The notes under the pieces are model-generated. The model ran no database searches and was not told the origin of the DNA. It saw only the letters and a program-made list of their open reading frames with translations. Source: Marasmius tenuissimus (taxonomy: Eukaryota; Basidiomycota; Agaricomycetes; Agaricales; Marasmiaceae). From it: a DNA stretch of 64,000 bases. Where the stretch lies: positions 1-64,000 of the forward strand of contig JAQOTA010000043.1 of assembly GCA_029532415.1 (NCBI GenBank), in the 5' to 3' direction. Below are positions 10,514-23,049 of this stretch, piece by piece; the first letter of the stretch is position 1, and the number at the start of each line of letters is the position of its first letter. The translations under genes were made by a program, and so were the position numbers.

Positions 10514-13500
10514 CTACTTGCTGTGATTCTTCTCCTTTCGAGCAGAAGGCCCTCCCCTCCCGCCAACCCCAGTCGAGTTTCCCAACGTCGAACCACCACC
10601 ACCCTTGATCAACAGCTGCTTCTCCGCCAACTTGGACCCGGAGTACTTGAGTACCTCCCGACACTTTTCGGCATGCTCCTTCCACAGATGATCCGTCATC
10701 TCTGGCATTGCAGTATTCATAGGGAATATCTTGCGTTTTGGTGGCGAAGAAGCCCTAAATCGAGTAAAGAGATAGTATTAGCAACGACGAAGGAGAAAAC
10801 GGAAAGGTACAAAAACGTACTTGCACTCCCGACACACGTACTCCTTCCCTGTATCGTCGTACAGCAACTGGAAATGTTTCAACCCAAGCTTCGGTTCTTC
10901 AACCTCTTTCTCCTTCGAAATCTTCGCCTCCCCACCGGAAGAACTAGAACCGCCTTTCCAGAACGGCGCCGGCGGAGACACCTGAGCTTGCGACGTATGC
11001 TGGTGAACGTGCCGGAAAACGCCATCCTCGACAGGAGCAGATGCTACGGGCCTCATTCGAGAAGGCGGACCCGAACCATCGTAGTACGGCGTAGCGTGCG
11101 AATTTTTCGTACCGAATCCGTTGCTAGTACTGGAACGAGGGTGGGAATTCGGCGCAGAAGCAGTTCCCTTCGACGAAGAAGAGGAGGCAGCATCGTCACC
11201 ACTCGACCTCTTCGGTACCTTGGAAGGTTTGGGGTTTTCGTTACCCTCCAAGATCTCTCCGTCTTCTCTCCCCGATAGTTGTTTCGTCAGTCTCGGTGGG
11301 AGAGCCGCGGACGACTTTGAGGTCTGATCTCGTGGAGAGATCTCCCCGTCTTCGTCATCCGCATCACTGCGATGACGCTTCCTCCCATTTGTGGACGTGT
11401 TGAGGGAAGTACGTGACGATGGCCTGGGGTTGGACGATGGAGGAGGTTGTGCTGGCCCGAATGGTACTGGAATGGGCAAAACAACATCATGGGGGGATAC
11501 GCCCGACGCAGAAGAGGTCGAAGGACGTGACGAAGGACGCGAAGGTGGACGGTCGTGGTGCTGGACGTGGTTCGGTAGGGCCGAATGAGGGTGAGGCGAT
11601 ATCGCTGAAGAAGGTCTCGACGATGGAACAGGGACGGGTAACGATAGATGAGGTCGTTCTTGTCGGTTCATCCGTTCTCCGTTCCTCTCGTCGACTCGGC
11701 TTCCCGAGAAATCACGAGCAGAAGGCCGACCGCTACGGCTGGAGGGATAATGTACCTCAGTGGGTGAACCACCCATAGCAGGCGGTACAGGAAGCGAGTG
11801 AAGGTGTTGTCGATCGTGCGGATGTGATTCAACTTGCCTGGAAGGAGGGCGAGGTGACGTCGAGGGTAAGGATTCGGTGGCGAAGGGTAACGGAGATGCT
11901 GTGATTGCATCTGTCGGAGAGGTGGTGATCATATGAATCTCTTCATTTGAAGAGATGCCATTGGCCTCTCGCTGTTGTAACTGCTGTTGGTGCTGTAAAA
12001 CAACACTTAGCCATGGCATTCGAGAAAGATCGGAAGGCATTGAGAAGAGAAAGTAATAAGGTTGATAAGATGAAGGAGAGGCAAGGGAACGAAGACCGAG
12101 TGACTCGTAAACGAGTTGAAAAGGGCACAGTGAACCGAGTGGCACAAAGACCAGACAAAGGAAACAAGCGCCCAGTAACGGTTGCTCGTGAGAAAACAAA
12201 GAACGGAGTCGCAAACAAAGGGCCGAAAGGAAACGAAAACTTACCTCCCGAATCATTTCTTCCTTCTCCCTCTCTCTCTCCTCCAGCATACTCAAGAGCC
12301 TATTCCTCTCTTCCCTCATAAACTCTGCCTCTTCACGCAACCTTTCGACGTCTCTTCTGAGCCGCACCAACTCGTCCTCATTACCACCCCCGCCACCCGA
12401 CCCAGCAGCCTCCCTAACCTTCATCTCCAGCTCGTCGATCTCCTCCAGCATGTCCTCCTTATCGCTCTTCAACCCCATCAACTCTCCCTTCAAGTGTGTA
12501 TTCTCACTCTGCAACCTCAAAACCTCCTTCTCGCTTCCCGGTACCGTCTTCAGCTCCCGAATCTCTTCATCCTTCCCCAGCAACAGCCGATCCTTATCCT
12601 CCAAAACCTTCTCCAACCTGTCAATTCTTTCCCTCTCCTTCTCGAGCCTGTGTTGCTCCCGCTCTCGTTCAGCACGATCATGTCGCTCCATACGGTCCTT
12701 GTCCTTTGACTCAACGATCGTTACCAAGTCGAGGTAAGCCGTATTCAGTATCCGCTGGAAATGATGCATCAGCGAACCCGGGGGAGGATGCGAAGACGCC
12801 GACGACGACGAAGGATGTGCAGAATTCGGAGGATTCGGATGAGCTGAAGGTGGACCATGGTGAGTCGATGAGGACGTAGCGTGCGTATTCGTGACCACCG
12901 AAGGCTTCGGGTTGGGCGAAATAGGCTTTCCAGAAGGATAATGAACTTGCTGAAACCCTTCGAAATGCACATGGTGGTCTTGCCGTTGCGACTGAGATGG
13001 CGGTTGCGAGTACTTTCGTTCGGGAGCGGGAAGGGGTAACGGATGGGAACTCGTACTCGTAGCTACCGGCAACGAATTCGAATGATGCGGTTGTTGGTGG
13101 TGGTGGTGATGCGGTTGGGTGTGTATCTGCGAAGTTCCTCCTGCTCCTCCTCCCTGAGCCTGTTGCGGAAACGTCTGTCTGCGCTGAACCGGTTGCCCTT
13201 GAGCCTGCTGACTCTGACTCTGACCTTGGGGAGGTGGTAACGCCCCAGATGCACGTCTCGGCATCGGATTCGAAGGGTGTCCTCCAGAACCCGTAGCCAT
13301 TGGATTCGGCTGTGAGTGAGAAGTTGGCGGTGGAGGGTGATGGTTTCCCGAGTTTGTAGAAGAGGACGAAGGAGCCATCTGAACCATCTGATTTGGGGAC
13401 GTCCCAGGAGGATATCCCTGAACGACATATACGACTGTACCCGGCTGCGGTACTATCCCACCAGGTGCTTGCGAGAGCTGTGTGGGTTGTGGCGGCGGTG

Positions 13501-15538
13501 GAAGCGACTGCATTTGAGGCGGCGGATGATGATGAGAATGAGAATGTGGATGAGGCGACGGTAACGAAGACCCATGGGGTGCTGGTGGCAATGACGCTGG
13601 CGTTGGAGGTATCTGAGCAGCTCCCAGAGGTGGTGGTATCGTCGACGAAGACGAGAGCTGGTGCGAATGCGAGGCATGATGTTGAGGTGTGGTAGCGTGA
13701 CGAGCCAACGGCGATGAATGAGCATGGTGGCTCGAGCTCGAACTCGGCCTCGTTTGCACGTAGCTCTGCGGACTACCATGCACGTGAGCTTGCGACCGAG
13801 GAGAAGGGATCCTAGGAGCCTGAGATTGAGCAAGCCGGACATCCGGGCTCGGATGCTGACTCTTCAGACCCTGATGCGAATCCCGTACGAGGTGAGGCGC
13901 CAAAGTCACACTCGACGGTCGACTTCCAGTACCAGAGCCCGAGCGACTTCTCGGTTCACCACCAGTACCGTTCGGGTACGAACCCCTCCTATCATCCCTT
14001 CCCAAATCCCTGCCATCCCTCTCCCTTTTCCCTACCGTTGAACTCCCTTCACCCGGATCGACAGGACTGACAACGATGGGGCTCCTCGGCGTAGATCCAC
14101 TCCCGCTCCCACTACCACCAAAAGGTCCCTGCAACGTCGCAGTACTCGACACAGACCCACTCGTATTCCCCGAGGGTCTCCTCATCAACGGCGGTTGAGG
14201 TTGCACAAACGGTGGCTGATGATGATGACGGCTAGCAACGACCGGGGAAGTATTCCCCCCACCAGGAGAAATGGGAGAAACTAGCACCACATCGTCGTCC
14301 GGGTGCCTTGGATGCGAGTTGGGCGGGTACTGATGATGCTGGTGAATAGGCGTACTCGGAGGCTGTTGCGAATGTTGTGAATGATGACGAGTATGAGAGG
14401 TGGGGTGCTGTTGGTGTCGTGGTTGCGGTGGTGAATGATGTAGTAACTGGACAGCGCTCGTAGGACCAGCGGAGGGAGGATAAGATGCCTGTAGAGGGGC
14501 CGGCATCGTATGATGGCGTCTGTGGTCATGATGATTGGTCGTGATGGGTGTTGAAGCGCCTGGAGTATAATTGTAGTGCAACCTCGGCGACGAAGCGCGT
14601 GAAGCAGAATTGGAGTTGGATCCTGAAGGTACGGGGATCTAAGGGTCAAGCGTTAGTCGTAACGAGCCCAAACGAGAAAAGCTGGGGTAAACGTACTGGA
14701 GATCTCCTATGCGACGTAGGAGCGGGTAATGTATTGGCCTAAATGAAGAACTCAATCATGGGAACAAGACAGACAGATTGAACGGAAGCAATAACGTACG
14801 TGATGTACCGGTGGTCTTGGCCCTTCTCTTACATCCCTAACTTCACGGTAACTGTCGCGTTCATACTGGAGGAGAAAGGAGAATAAGAAACCATTGTTCG
14901 AGAGCTTCAAGTATGGCAGCACTCACGGATGACGATTGGTATGAGGAAGGTTTGTGTACATGAAGATAGCTTTGATTTTCTCGTTCACGATCTCGGTCCT
15001 TCTGGGAGTAATACAGAATTAGAAATGAACTTTGACGAGATGGAAATGGAAGTCAAAGCGCGACATGTAGAATGCAACGAGGAAGAAATGATCAAGAAGA
15101 TATGATCCCGAATATAATAGGAATAGGAGCGGCAAAGGCACGTCCATTCGCCCTTTCAAAACGGGAGGAAGGGAGGACTGAACGCGTCCCCAAAATGAAT
15201 TCAAACTCGCATAGCTTCCCCATAATGAACGAGGGCTAGTAAGGCGACGGGAACGTTGGAATTCTTTCGGGGGGTTCAAGGAGTGTTGTAGTAACTGAAC
15301 GGAAAACGAAAAGGACGCGTCTACAAAATTGAAGGAGAAAGTAGACGCGATAGTTGAATCGAAGAAAGCTCGGAGTTGTAGAAACCCAAAGAAACCGTAC
15401 ACTCACTGAGGAATACGCGATTCTTTCCCTTTCCCCGTCTCTGTCCCTATCCCTAACGAGATCCCGCCCTACACCATTTCCATTCGCAGGTCGCAATTCC
15501 ATCAACGGTGTCGGACTTGTTGGCGATGATGAGCCCAT
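10514..15538 (-). CDS. large disordered coiled-coil protein with C-terminal zinc-finger-like motif
   Basis: Minus-strand exons 15538-15407, 15001-14927, 14865-14800, 14738-14697, 14638-12245, 11992-10821 and 10754-10514 join to 1,373 aa with consistent phases. Residues 1-105 come from four small exons and are rich in RD/RE repeats. Residues about 106-730 are low-complexity His/Pro/Ser/Gln. Residues about 745-903 are a charged coiled coil with leucine heptads. The rest is Ser/Pro-rich, with a basic KRHRSD segment. At the C-terminus, C1290-x2-C1293 is followed by H1316-x4-H1321 in DHLWKEHAEKC, a plausible zinc-binding unit. I infer a nuclear regulatory protein; no family is recognised. The 252-nt intron 12244-11993 is a multiple of three without stops, so retention would add 84 residues. 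The frame is otherwise intact. Confidence 0.8.
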
Positions 15539-15863
15539 TTTCTTTGTCGTTCAGAGTTATTATCGATTGTATCTTCAGGTAGCGCAGCGTCGCAATCTTC
15601 AGAATCATATATTCTCCCCCAGGAACGGGTATCGAATTCGGCAAAGAGAGATACGGAGGCCAAAGTGGAAGGTATAAGTTTGAACCAGCCCAAAGCTATC
15701 GGAATCAAGTTGGAATCGTAGGAATCGAGCACGCAGATTTCAACCGAGAGAGGACGAGAGAAATTTGAGGAAACCGAACCTCCAAGTTGCGAGCGCCCGG
15801 AATTGGCAGCCTGGCCGAGGAGGGAAAAAAGTAGAAACGAGAAAGTTGCGATGAGTCAGGTCT

Positions 15864-15872
15864 TTATATACG
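15864..15872 (-). promoter_or_regulatory. TATA-like element
   Basis: TATATAAAG on the minus strand, about 325 bp upstream of the start codon at 15,538 of the large coiled-coil protein gene. The interval has no upstream gene on that strand. Confidence 0.4.
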
Positions 15873-16464
15873 CTTCCCACGGGTCAGGGCCTCACTTTCT
15901 AAATTGAGCAACAGCCGGTCAGGGTGAACGTTTTTGATCCCGTAAACCCGCCCGAGGCAGTGCTTCACCGCCTCAATTCTGATGGAAAGGAGACCAGGTT
16001 CCCAGCGCTACAAATAGTCCCTGATGGGGGACAGCAGGAATCTTCCTCGTTTTCTGATTCTGATTCGACCGTGAGCGTTCAAGCGCCCAGAAGGGACCTG
16101 TGCTTTCATTTTCACAAGTACACCCACACAAGTCGTGTTCTCTCCATCTTGGGACCTTGTTCGAATGAAATGCAAAGTATTCTGGGCCGTCAGAAACGTT
16201 CCAAGTTACCCAAATCCACCAACCACAACACGCCAGCACGCCAACATGCCAACACGCCACCGCACTGCCCCCAAGCATTCATATACACAACACGAGTATC
16301 AAATCCCCAGTAATTCATTCAAACCTTTCCTTCTCGAGCCCCATTTGCGCCACTATCCCATACTTACAGTTATATGAGAAACCCTATATATGTTCTCATG
16401 TTCTCAACGTGTTCGATACTCGGAGTCCGAATTTCTCCCCTCAATCCTCGCTGCCCAAACCTCC

Positions 16465-17735
16465 ATGACCTCCGGGGATGTCAAGAATAAAAACGAGGCA
16501 AGTCAAGTGAGCATAGAGTTTGAAAGTAAACGCTCGAGACCTCGCTCGATTTGGTATGTTTCATCAATCCTTCACTGCGCACTGTAGGTCAAGTGGTCGT
16601 ATAAAACTTCGATCTAGCTCCCCATTAACCCGTTCGGCGCTTTTAGAACTCCAGAGTTTGTACGTTTATCTCCCGGCGGTATTCAACACCCAAGTCCGTT
16701 TAACGTTACGGTCGTCGACGGCGACGAGTACAATAACCAGTTCGCGGTTGGCGGGCTTGTGGGAGAGTCTGTCGTTAAACTACCGATATCCTTGACAATA
16801 CAGTTAAGCCCCGAAGTCCTCTTACATCCGATAGAGATGGGCCAATCCCTATTGGCGCTTCGCCAGGATTCCCGATAAGCCCAAAATCATTCCAACTTTC
16901 GACGCCATCCAGCGGTGATACTGAGGAACGAACCATTCAAGATTTATTTCGCACACCCTCACGACCCTACATGGGCAGCGCTGCGAACGTTCTTCAAGGC
17001 CACTTTTGGGCTTCTATCTGTCTATCTATATTGTCGTGAATTACGATCTGACACGGTGTATGTACCCGTACATTCTTCGAACGCCTCATTAGCCACTTTA
17101 ATCTTCCAAGACCCCACACTTCCGGGAAGCTCTGTCCCGGTGGTAGCACAAGCCCAAGTTGATTCATCTCGAGAGTAAGTCGTATGCAGCACTTATACTC
17201 CTATCGTCCAAACTTCCAACCCAGAGTCAGCCGTCAGTATTCTACCAGTCACGTCCTTCAAAGACACTCACCAAACCGGACCGAGTTCTCACACAGCCCA
17301 ACGGTCCACCGATATACATAATCCATACGCAGGGCCACTTACTCCAAGTCCCGATCCTTCAGCTCAATTACCGTCGGGTCTACCGATCATTCCCTACGTA
17401 GTCGAACGATCACCGTTCCTCCGTCAAGTCGAGGTCACGGTGGAGTCTCTTCTCGTCGAGACGGTCCTTCCATCCTCCACGTTATAATCACACTCAATCA
17501 CAACGGTACCGGTCTTCCCCACTTTCCGCTCGGAAAGCCGCTCCTGATTCCGACCTTAGCCTCAAAATTCCACTCGCGAGCCTCACCATCTATATATACC
17601 TCCTCCCCATATCCCATCGTTCCCAAGGCAATTAGGGTACCTGCCACAGTCCTGAGAACTGTGGCTTTGACGTCGAACTCCATATCAGGAACTATACATC
17701 ATATGATCCAAATTTTTTTTGTGGGCGCCTGCTAG
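16465..17735 (+). pseudogene. broken or unresolved reading frame
   Basis: An exon starting at ATG 16,465 (MTSGDVKNKNEASQ) can splice over GTGAGC...CTAG into a long frame reading LPINPFGAFRTPEFVRLSPG and on to a TAA near 16,877. The same frame reopens and meets another TAA at 17,174, then a third stop near 17,486. Neighbouring frames are also protein-like in part (ERTIQDLFRTPSRPYMGSAA; PLGKPLLIPTLASKFHSRAS). Either several introns that I cannot place connect these segments, or this is a decaying gene. No domain is recognised. Confidence 0.35.
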
Positions 17736-17739
17736 TTAC

Positions 17740-18595
17740 GCCACCGTAGGCTACAATATCATACTCGGTTCGGTAACTTGGCCTTTCCAGGCTTCAGCCA
17801 CATTTCGCCATCCATGAGAGATGTCAGAGCTGACACGCCCTGACGAGCCCATTGGTCGAGAAGGCATTCAAAAGTCAATCTTACTATGCCAAAACGACAT
17901 TTTGACACCTCGCCGTCGTTCACCGGGGCTAAGAAAAATCCTCCGGCCTAACGAAAAGCGGCCTACCACGCGCTCACTCCCAATGCTTCTTCACTTTGCG
18001 TGAGTTTATGAGAATCGTGCATGGTCGGTCGCCCAAATTAAAACCAAACATGTCCCCCGTGGATCGGATAGACGCTCACAGATTAAATAAACGCCTGGGG
18101 GCACCACAAATCTTGTTTTCGTACCTTGTACTCTTCATCACTAGCGTGATATAAGGAACAAGGATCTCCCCAGGATTTCTCTCGGCGCTCATCAATCAGA
18201 TAGTGTGAGCGCTACCGAATTGGCTGAGCATCGCGAGCGAGGTATGTAGGTAGATGAATTTTATCGATATTATTTAGAATAACACCCCAAAGGTATAGTA
18301 AATCACGTTTACATTCTCGGTTCATTGTATACATATTACATGATGCATGGTGAAGGTTTCATGAGGGTCATCAACTCTAGAATGATGAACCTACCGGAGA
18401 GTACTATTCACCATCGGGAAGACCGCCAACGTGTTGGAGGTCACAACCTCAGCCTACGAGGTCTTTGCTAATGCTCAGGCTACCGACATTACTCCCCGTA
18501 ACGTACTTCCAAAGCAATAGCAACATCAATAAAATTACACATTCCACGAAGAAAGAAAACATCCCCATCATACTTCCACAATAACACCAAGTTTT
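17740..18595. other. gene-free stretch
   Basis: No supported coding region or repeat. Probably the 3' flank of the minus-strand gene that ends at 18,600. Confidence 0.5.
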
Positions 18596-18599
18596 GTAC

Positions 18600-20123
18600 C
18601 TACTTTTTCGAATACCCAAATCCTCTCTCCGCAACCCACCTCTCCGCCCTACTCGCCCCAGGAGTCATATAATATCTCCTCTCCACATCCTCCTCCGTCG
18701 GCGGCTCAATCGACACCGCATCGTCCCCATGTCCCGAGGAATCCACATTCAAGATATCTGACGTCCTTCGAACACTAGGAGGAGCCCACATCGCGTTGTC
18801 CTGCCTCGGTCTCGGGACGGGAGAGTAGAAAGGAGCTGGGGAAGGCGTAGCGACCATCCTGCTCCCAACGAACTTGCTTGCAGTAGACTCGGCTACGTTT
18901 CGAACGTTCTCTCGGCGTACGCGTTGGCCTCGACGACGGAGGAGCCAGCCGACTAGGAAGCCGACGAGGAGAGCGGCGAGACAGCCTATGACGATTCCGG
19001 CGATAGTGCCTCCCGATATACTCTGGTTTTGGGCAGCCTCGGTTTGGGTATCCGAGGTTGGTGAGAAGGTGGGCGTGGCCGACGAGGTGGAGCTGCTCAG
19101 AGAGCTCGAAGGATTTGGACATGAGAAGGCGCTATCTCCTTGGGCGATGGATTCCTTTGTGAGTTCATCTCGGGTATAGATGCTGAAAACGATAAATGGC
19201 CTCAGTTTATTTTTGATACGGGATGGCAAGAATAGCACGAAAGAGTAGAGAGCTTGGGCAAAAGACAGGAGGACATGGAGATCAATGAACGTACAAATAG
19301 AATGCCCCAGTATCCCAGACAGTTTTGTCATACAGCCCTTTAAAGATCTTGATCCCAGAGTTGCAAACGGCGGACTGAACGTCAGGTAAAAGCCTGAGAG
19401 AAGGACATTACTCGAACAGAACTAAGAAGGATACGACCGGGGCTACTCACGTCCTCCTACTCTCGTCTGGACAGGTTTTATTCTCCGACTGAAGGTATAT
19501 CTGGTATGCTCCCGCCTCTGAACTTGAGTCAGTCTCTGAGATCGCACGTATAATGCAAAAGCGCAATACTCACTGACATCCATGCCATAACTATGCTGGC
19601 CCATACCCCGTTGACATCTAAGGCGAAGATTGAGCGACGGAATACGTGGAACTAGCTCGAGCGGTACGTACGTGTAGCATAACATCCGTAGCGAGTATGC
19701 GATGGTGTTACAACAACAGCTTGCTATTCTCGCCAACGGTTCAGCGTTCCTGATTCATCCGGGGATTCCAACGATCTACGCACCAAGTTGGTCGCTACAC
19801 CGGTCAGTGTTCAAATCTTGCCTCATATCCGGAACGCGGACTACATTCATACGAGTCAGAATCTGGCACCCAGAAATCTTTGAAAACGTACAATCACGGT
19901 TGCATATCTGCCGAAGCCTTTCATAGGTTTTACCTGCGAGGATTAGCCACGAGAGCAAGCAGAAAATTTGTCGTAACTCACATGGCGTCTCCCCAACCGC
20001 TTTTTCGTACCAATCCAACCCCGTATCCTCACACCTCGTCACCCCACCATCCTCCGAGACAGCACCAAGGGCCGTCGAAATAACTGTCAAAACAACAAAA
20101 GCCAATACCACCGGGGATTTCAT
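18600..20123 (-). CDS. cysteine-rich single-pass membrane protein (copy A)
   Basis: Eight minus-strand exons (20123-19982, 19933-19892, 19840-19784, 19723-19672, 19617-19574, 19517-19451, 19393-19295, 19182-18600) give 361 aa. A signal peptide (MKSPVVLAFVVLTVISTALG) leads to an ectodomain with DGGVxxCxDTGLDWY, GETPCKTYERLRQIC, SCCCNTIAYSLRMLCYTCQ and VCNSGIKIFKG. A Ser/Thr stalk follows, then one TM helix (about 225-248) and LLRRRGQRVRRE, the basic stop-transfer. The type I topology implies an outward-facing, disulfide-bonded domain at the plasma membrane. The CCCN...CxxCQ core resembles uncharacterised basidiomycete proteins; no function is known. Exon lengths match copies B and C almost exactly, so this is a tandem duplicate. 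Unlike B and C, its longer cytoplasmic tail lacks the terminal PPxY motif. Confidence 0.82.
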
Positions 20124-20911
20124 TCTAGCAGCAGAAGTAAAGAGTGACAAAAGCTGGGACGCCCCAAACTTGAAGACGGTAGAGAGAAAGAAGGAGCAGT
20201 CAGGGACCAAAGAGGCCCATCGTACCCAAGGTCAATATACTTAATAGGGACATCACAGCCATGAAACCCGTTGTTCACTTGAGGCATCAGGGCGAGGGCA
20301 TGTGAGCTTGAATAGAAGGCGTGATTCCATCATGACTGCATAAACCGCCCGAATTGAGTCTGTGTTATCAATCCATACGGTTCCTGATGTTCTTTATACG
20401 AAAGACTACAGGTGTGAGAAAACTTCAGGACTTTTTGAATGGTAACCCATCGTGGTCACGGAAAGAGGATTGACAGGACACCTTGAAATTCAAAGGCTGA
20501 TTTCGAGCATTCACTGTCAGGGTAACTGTTTCATCACCATGGTAACCAATCAAACCGTAGGCTTCAGTGAATTCGCCGAGTCTTCAAGTATGTATACGGC
20601 CAACCTCCATTCGACGTCATCATGGACCTCCATTGGTATACGAAACCAATTGCGAAACAGAGATGGTTAGTCGGGCCCCTGTTTTGAGATCCCTTAGTAC
20701 TTCGGCAGGGCCGTTTGACCCGAATGCGGTTCTGTACCGAGAAACTTGGCGACGAGAGGTGATAACATTGATTGGAGTAGATGCTTGATTACGACTCCTG
20801 AGACAGGACAACAAAAAATCATTAGTAGCGTGTACTTAACGAACTCGTACATCTGCATCCAACAAGCTCTTTGAGCGATCGACCATTTGCTCCAAGCTGA
20901 GCCATGGCCTC

Positions 20912-22321
20912 CTAGTTTTTGCGGTACGGTGGCGGAGGTATTTCCGATAATTGGGTAGTGCTTCCGTGATGGGGCGGCGGTACACTTGGGAGCACGAACG
21001 GCTGCATTTGCTCCGAACTCCTTTTTCCTGTCATTTGCCTCGCCCTTTGTCTTATTCTTCTTCGCAGCCTATAGATGAGCAACAGAAAAACTCCAACTAC
21101 TGTTACAATGATTGCGACACAGATTCCGGCAATGTTCGCTCCGGATAACCGCTGGGGCGGGCTGTCTTGAGAGATAGGTGAAGATGCCGATAGAGACGGT
21201 GAGGTGCCGTTGCTGGACGTAGAGGAAGGAGATGTAGATTTATGGGTTAACGGCGGCGCGAAGGTGCTCAGGGTGGTGCTCTCCGAGCATTGATGAAAGG
21301 CATTATCCCCGTCTCTGGTATATGATTCCGTCAGGGTCTCTCGGGACCACTGACTTCAAAGGTCCGTCAGATTCTTTCGACAGTAGTAGACTGGTAAGAC
21401 AAGGTGGGAAGACTCGGTCCGGTCGAATGGAGAGTTAAAAAAAAAGATATTGAACGTACTAGAACCATGCACCGTCCTCCCAATAAGTCCTATCATAAAT
21501 CCTGTTGAAGATCTTGATTCCAGACCTACACACCTCGGACTGAATACTGGGTAGAAGCCTATTGAACAAAGACGGGCGTTTATCATCTATGGAGAAGTTG
21601 GTGACGATGAGAGCTCACGTTTTTGTGCTCTCAGTTTGACACTTTCCGCTGTTGGGTTTGAGATACTTCTGGTAGGTTCCCGGTGCTGTGGAAGGGTAGT
21701 CGAGCACTGTGAATACACCAACTGTTCGGCAGCACTTACTGACATCGATTCCGATTTTGAGTGGGCCTAGCCCCCACTGACACCTAGGATTGTTGCAGTC
21801 ACAATCAGCAAGCTAAGGGAAACAAGCGATATGTACGTGGAGCAAAGCATATGCAGAGAGAATGCAATATTGTTACAACAACAGTCTCCTGTACGGGATG
21901 AGTATTCAGTTTCTCTCGTTCCATAACAAATTTTGAACGACTTTAAGTACCGATTTGGTCGTTGCACCCATCACTGTTCTTGCGTAACTCATTGGGTACT
22001 CGGACTGTGATCATGCGTGTCGAAAAGAAGCCAAGAATCATTCTAGAAACAACATACAGTCATGATTGCATATCTGTCGAAGCCTTTCGTAGGTTTTGCC
22101 TGATAGAAATTAGTAAGTAGCATCGGCAAAAAGATGGTCGAAAACTTACACGGCGTCTCCCCAACCGCCTCTATATACCAATCTGACCCCGTATCATTGC
22201 ACCCGGTCACCCCGCCGTCCTCGGAAACAGCACTGTAGGCATTCGGGATAGTCGCCAAGAGTATAGAACTCATGGCCATCAGGGCTTCAAGATGAATCAT
22301 CAGTTGGCAAGCGGTAAACAT
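20912..22321 (-). CDS. cysteine-rich single-pass membrane protein (copy B)
   Basis: Exons 22321-22150, 22099-22058, 22004-21951, 21888-21837, 21783-21740, 21685-21619, 21558-21460 and 21353-20912 give 323 aa with all phases consistent. The order is the same as copy A: N-terminal hydrophobic signal, GVTGCNDTGSDWY, GETPCKTYERLRQIC, DCCCNNIAFSLHMLCSTCQ, EVCRSGIKIFN, a Ser/Thr stalk, a TM (about 249-271) and a basic RLRRRIRQR. The tail ends IPPPPYRKN, a PPxY motif of the kind bound by WW domains of Nedd4/Rsp5-type ubiquitin ligases (known for the motif, inferred here). The start could also be an internal Met (LMAMSS), which would give a more typical signal peptide. No disruptions seen. The ligand or role is unknown. 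Confidence 0.82.
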
Positions 22322-22329
22322 AGAGAGGA

Positions 22330-23045
22330 AAAAATCAAGGTGGTAGAAAGGGTGAAAGAGATGCCGAAAAATGGTCTAGCTAACAGTCAAAGGGAGACCC
22401 CATATTATGCGGGCACACATGCATGATGCCTAAACTAGATATTAAAGAATCGTCACCCCTCAATAGTCTAGATCAAGAGATACCAAGGTATCATCTAATC
22501 GAACGCGCAGAAACCACTGATACACAGCTTTGACTAGGGAGCTAAACGCCGAATAGCTGCAACAGAGCTCCGAAAACTCGTTCTAAACCCGCCACGTTCA
22601 TTCAGTTGTATACCAGAGGTAGCTTCACCATATGGGGTTTCTGTCCATCTATGTATCTGAGGTAAGTATCAAGGTTGTACAAAGAGATGTGATATCGTTG
22701 ATGCAGAACTTGTTCCGAGTAGCCCTTGACGGCGGTAAAATTATTTTCCGGGGTCAGTGCATTGTGACATCAAACAAGCCTGTGTTCACGTTCATGGGCA
22801 CCGTACGGGTCACGCAACGCTTCGATCCACTTCGAATCTCGAGGTTGTTGATCAAATCGCGCGAGTTTCTTCTTTTAGACGGAACTTTTGTTTGCTCCGG
22901 GGCTGTCCTAGAAAGCTTGACACAAGTGAAAGGTATAAGTTAGACCGTCGAAGGCAGGTCAGAGAGCGTGCAGCACCTATCAAGCTTTGGGACCAGAGAT
23001 CAAGTTAAACCACGAGGTAAGACTGGACAATACGAGATTCATAGC
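22330..23045. other. gene-free spacer
   Basis: No supported gene. This is the spacer between copy B and the pseudogene copy D. Open frames such as 22632-22943 (+) show no recognisable domain. Confidence 0.4.
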
Positions 23046-23049
23046 ACAA

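Noticed and set aside
10523..11278. 251-aa open frame (+)
   Set aside because: Antisense shadow of the large coiled-coil protein gene, whose minus-strand exons have consistent splice phases.
12182..12737. Leu/Ser-rich plus-strand open frames
   Set aside because: Complement of the charged coiled-coil exon; not independent genes.
17498..17683. 61-aa minus-strand frame starting MEFDVKATVLRTVAG
   Set aside because: Looks protein-like, but its complement continues the plus-strand protein-like segments and it cannot be extended by splicing.
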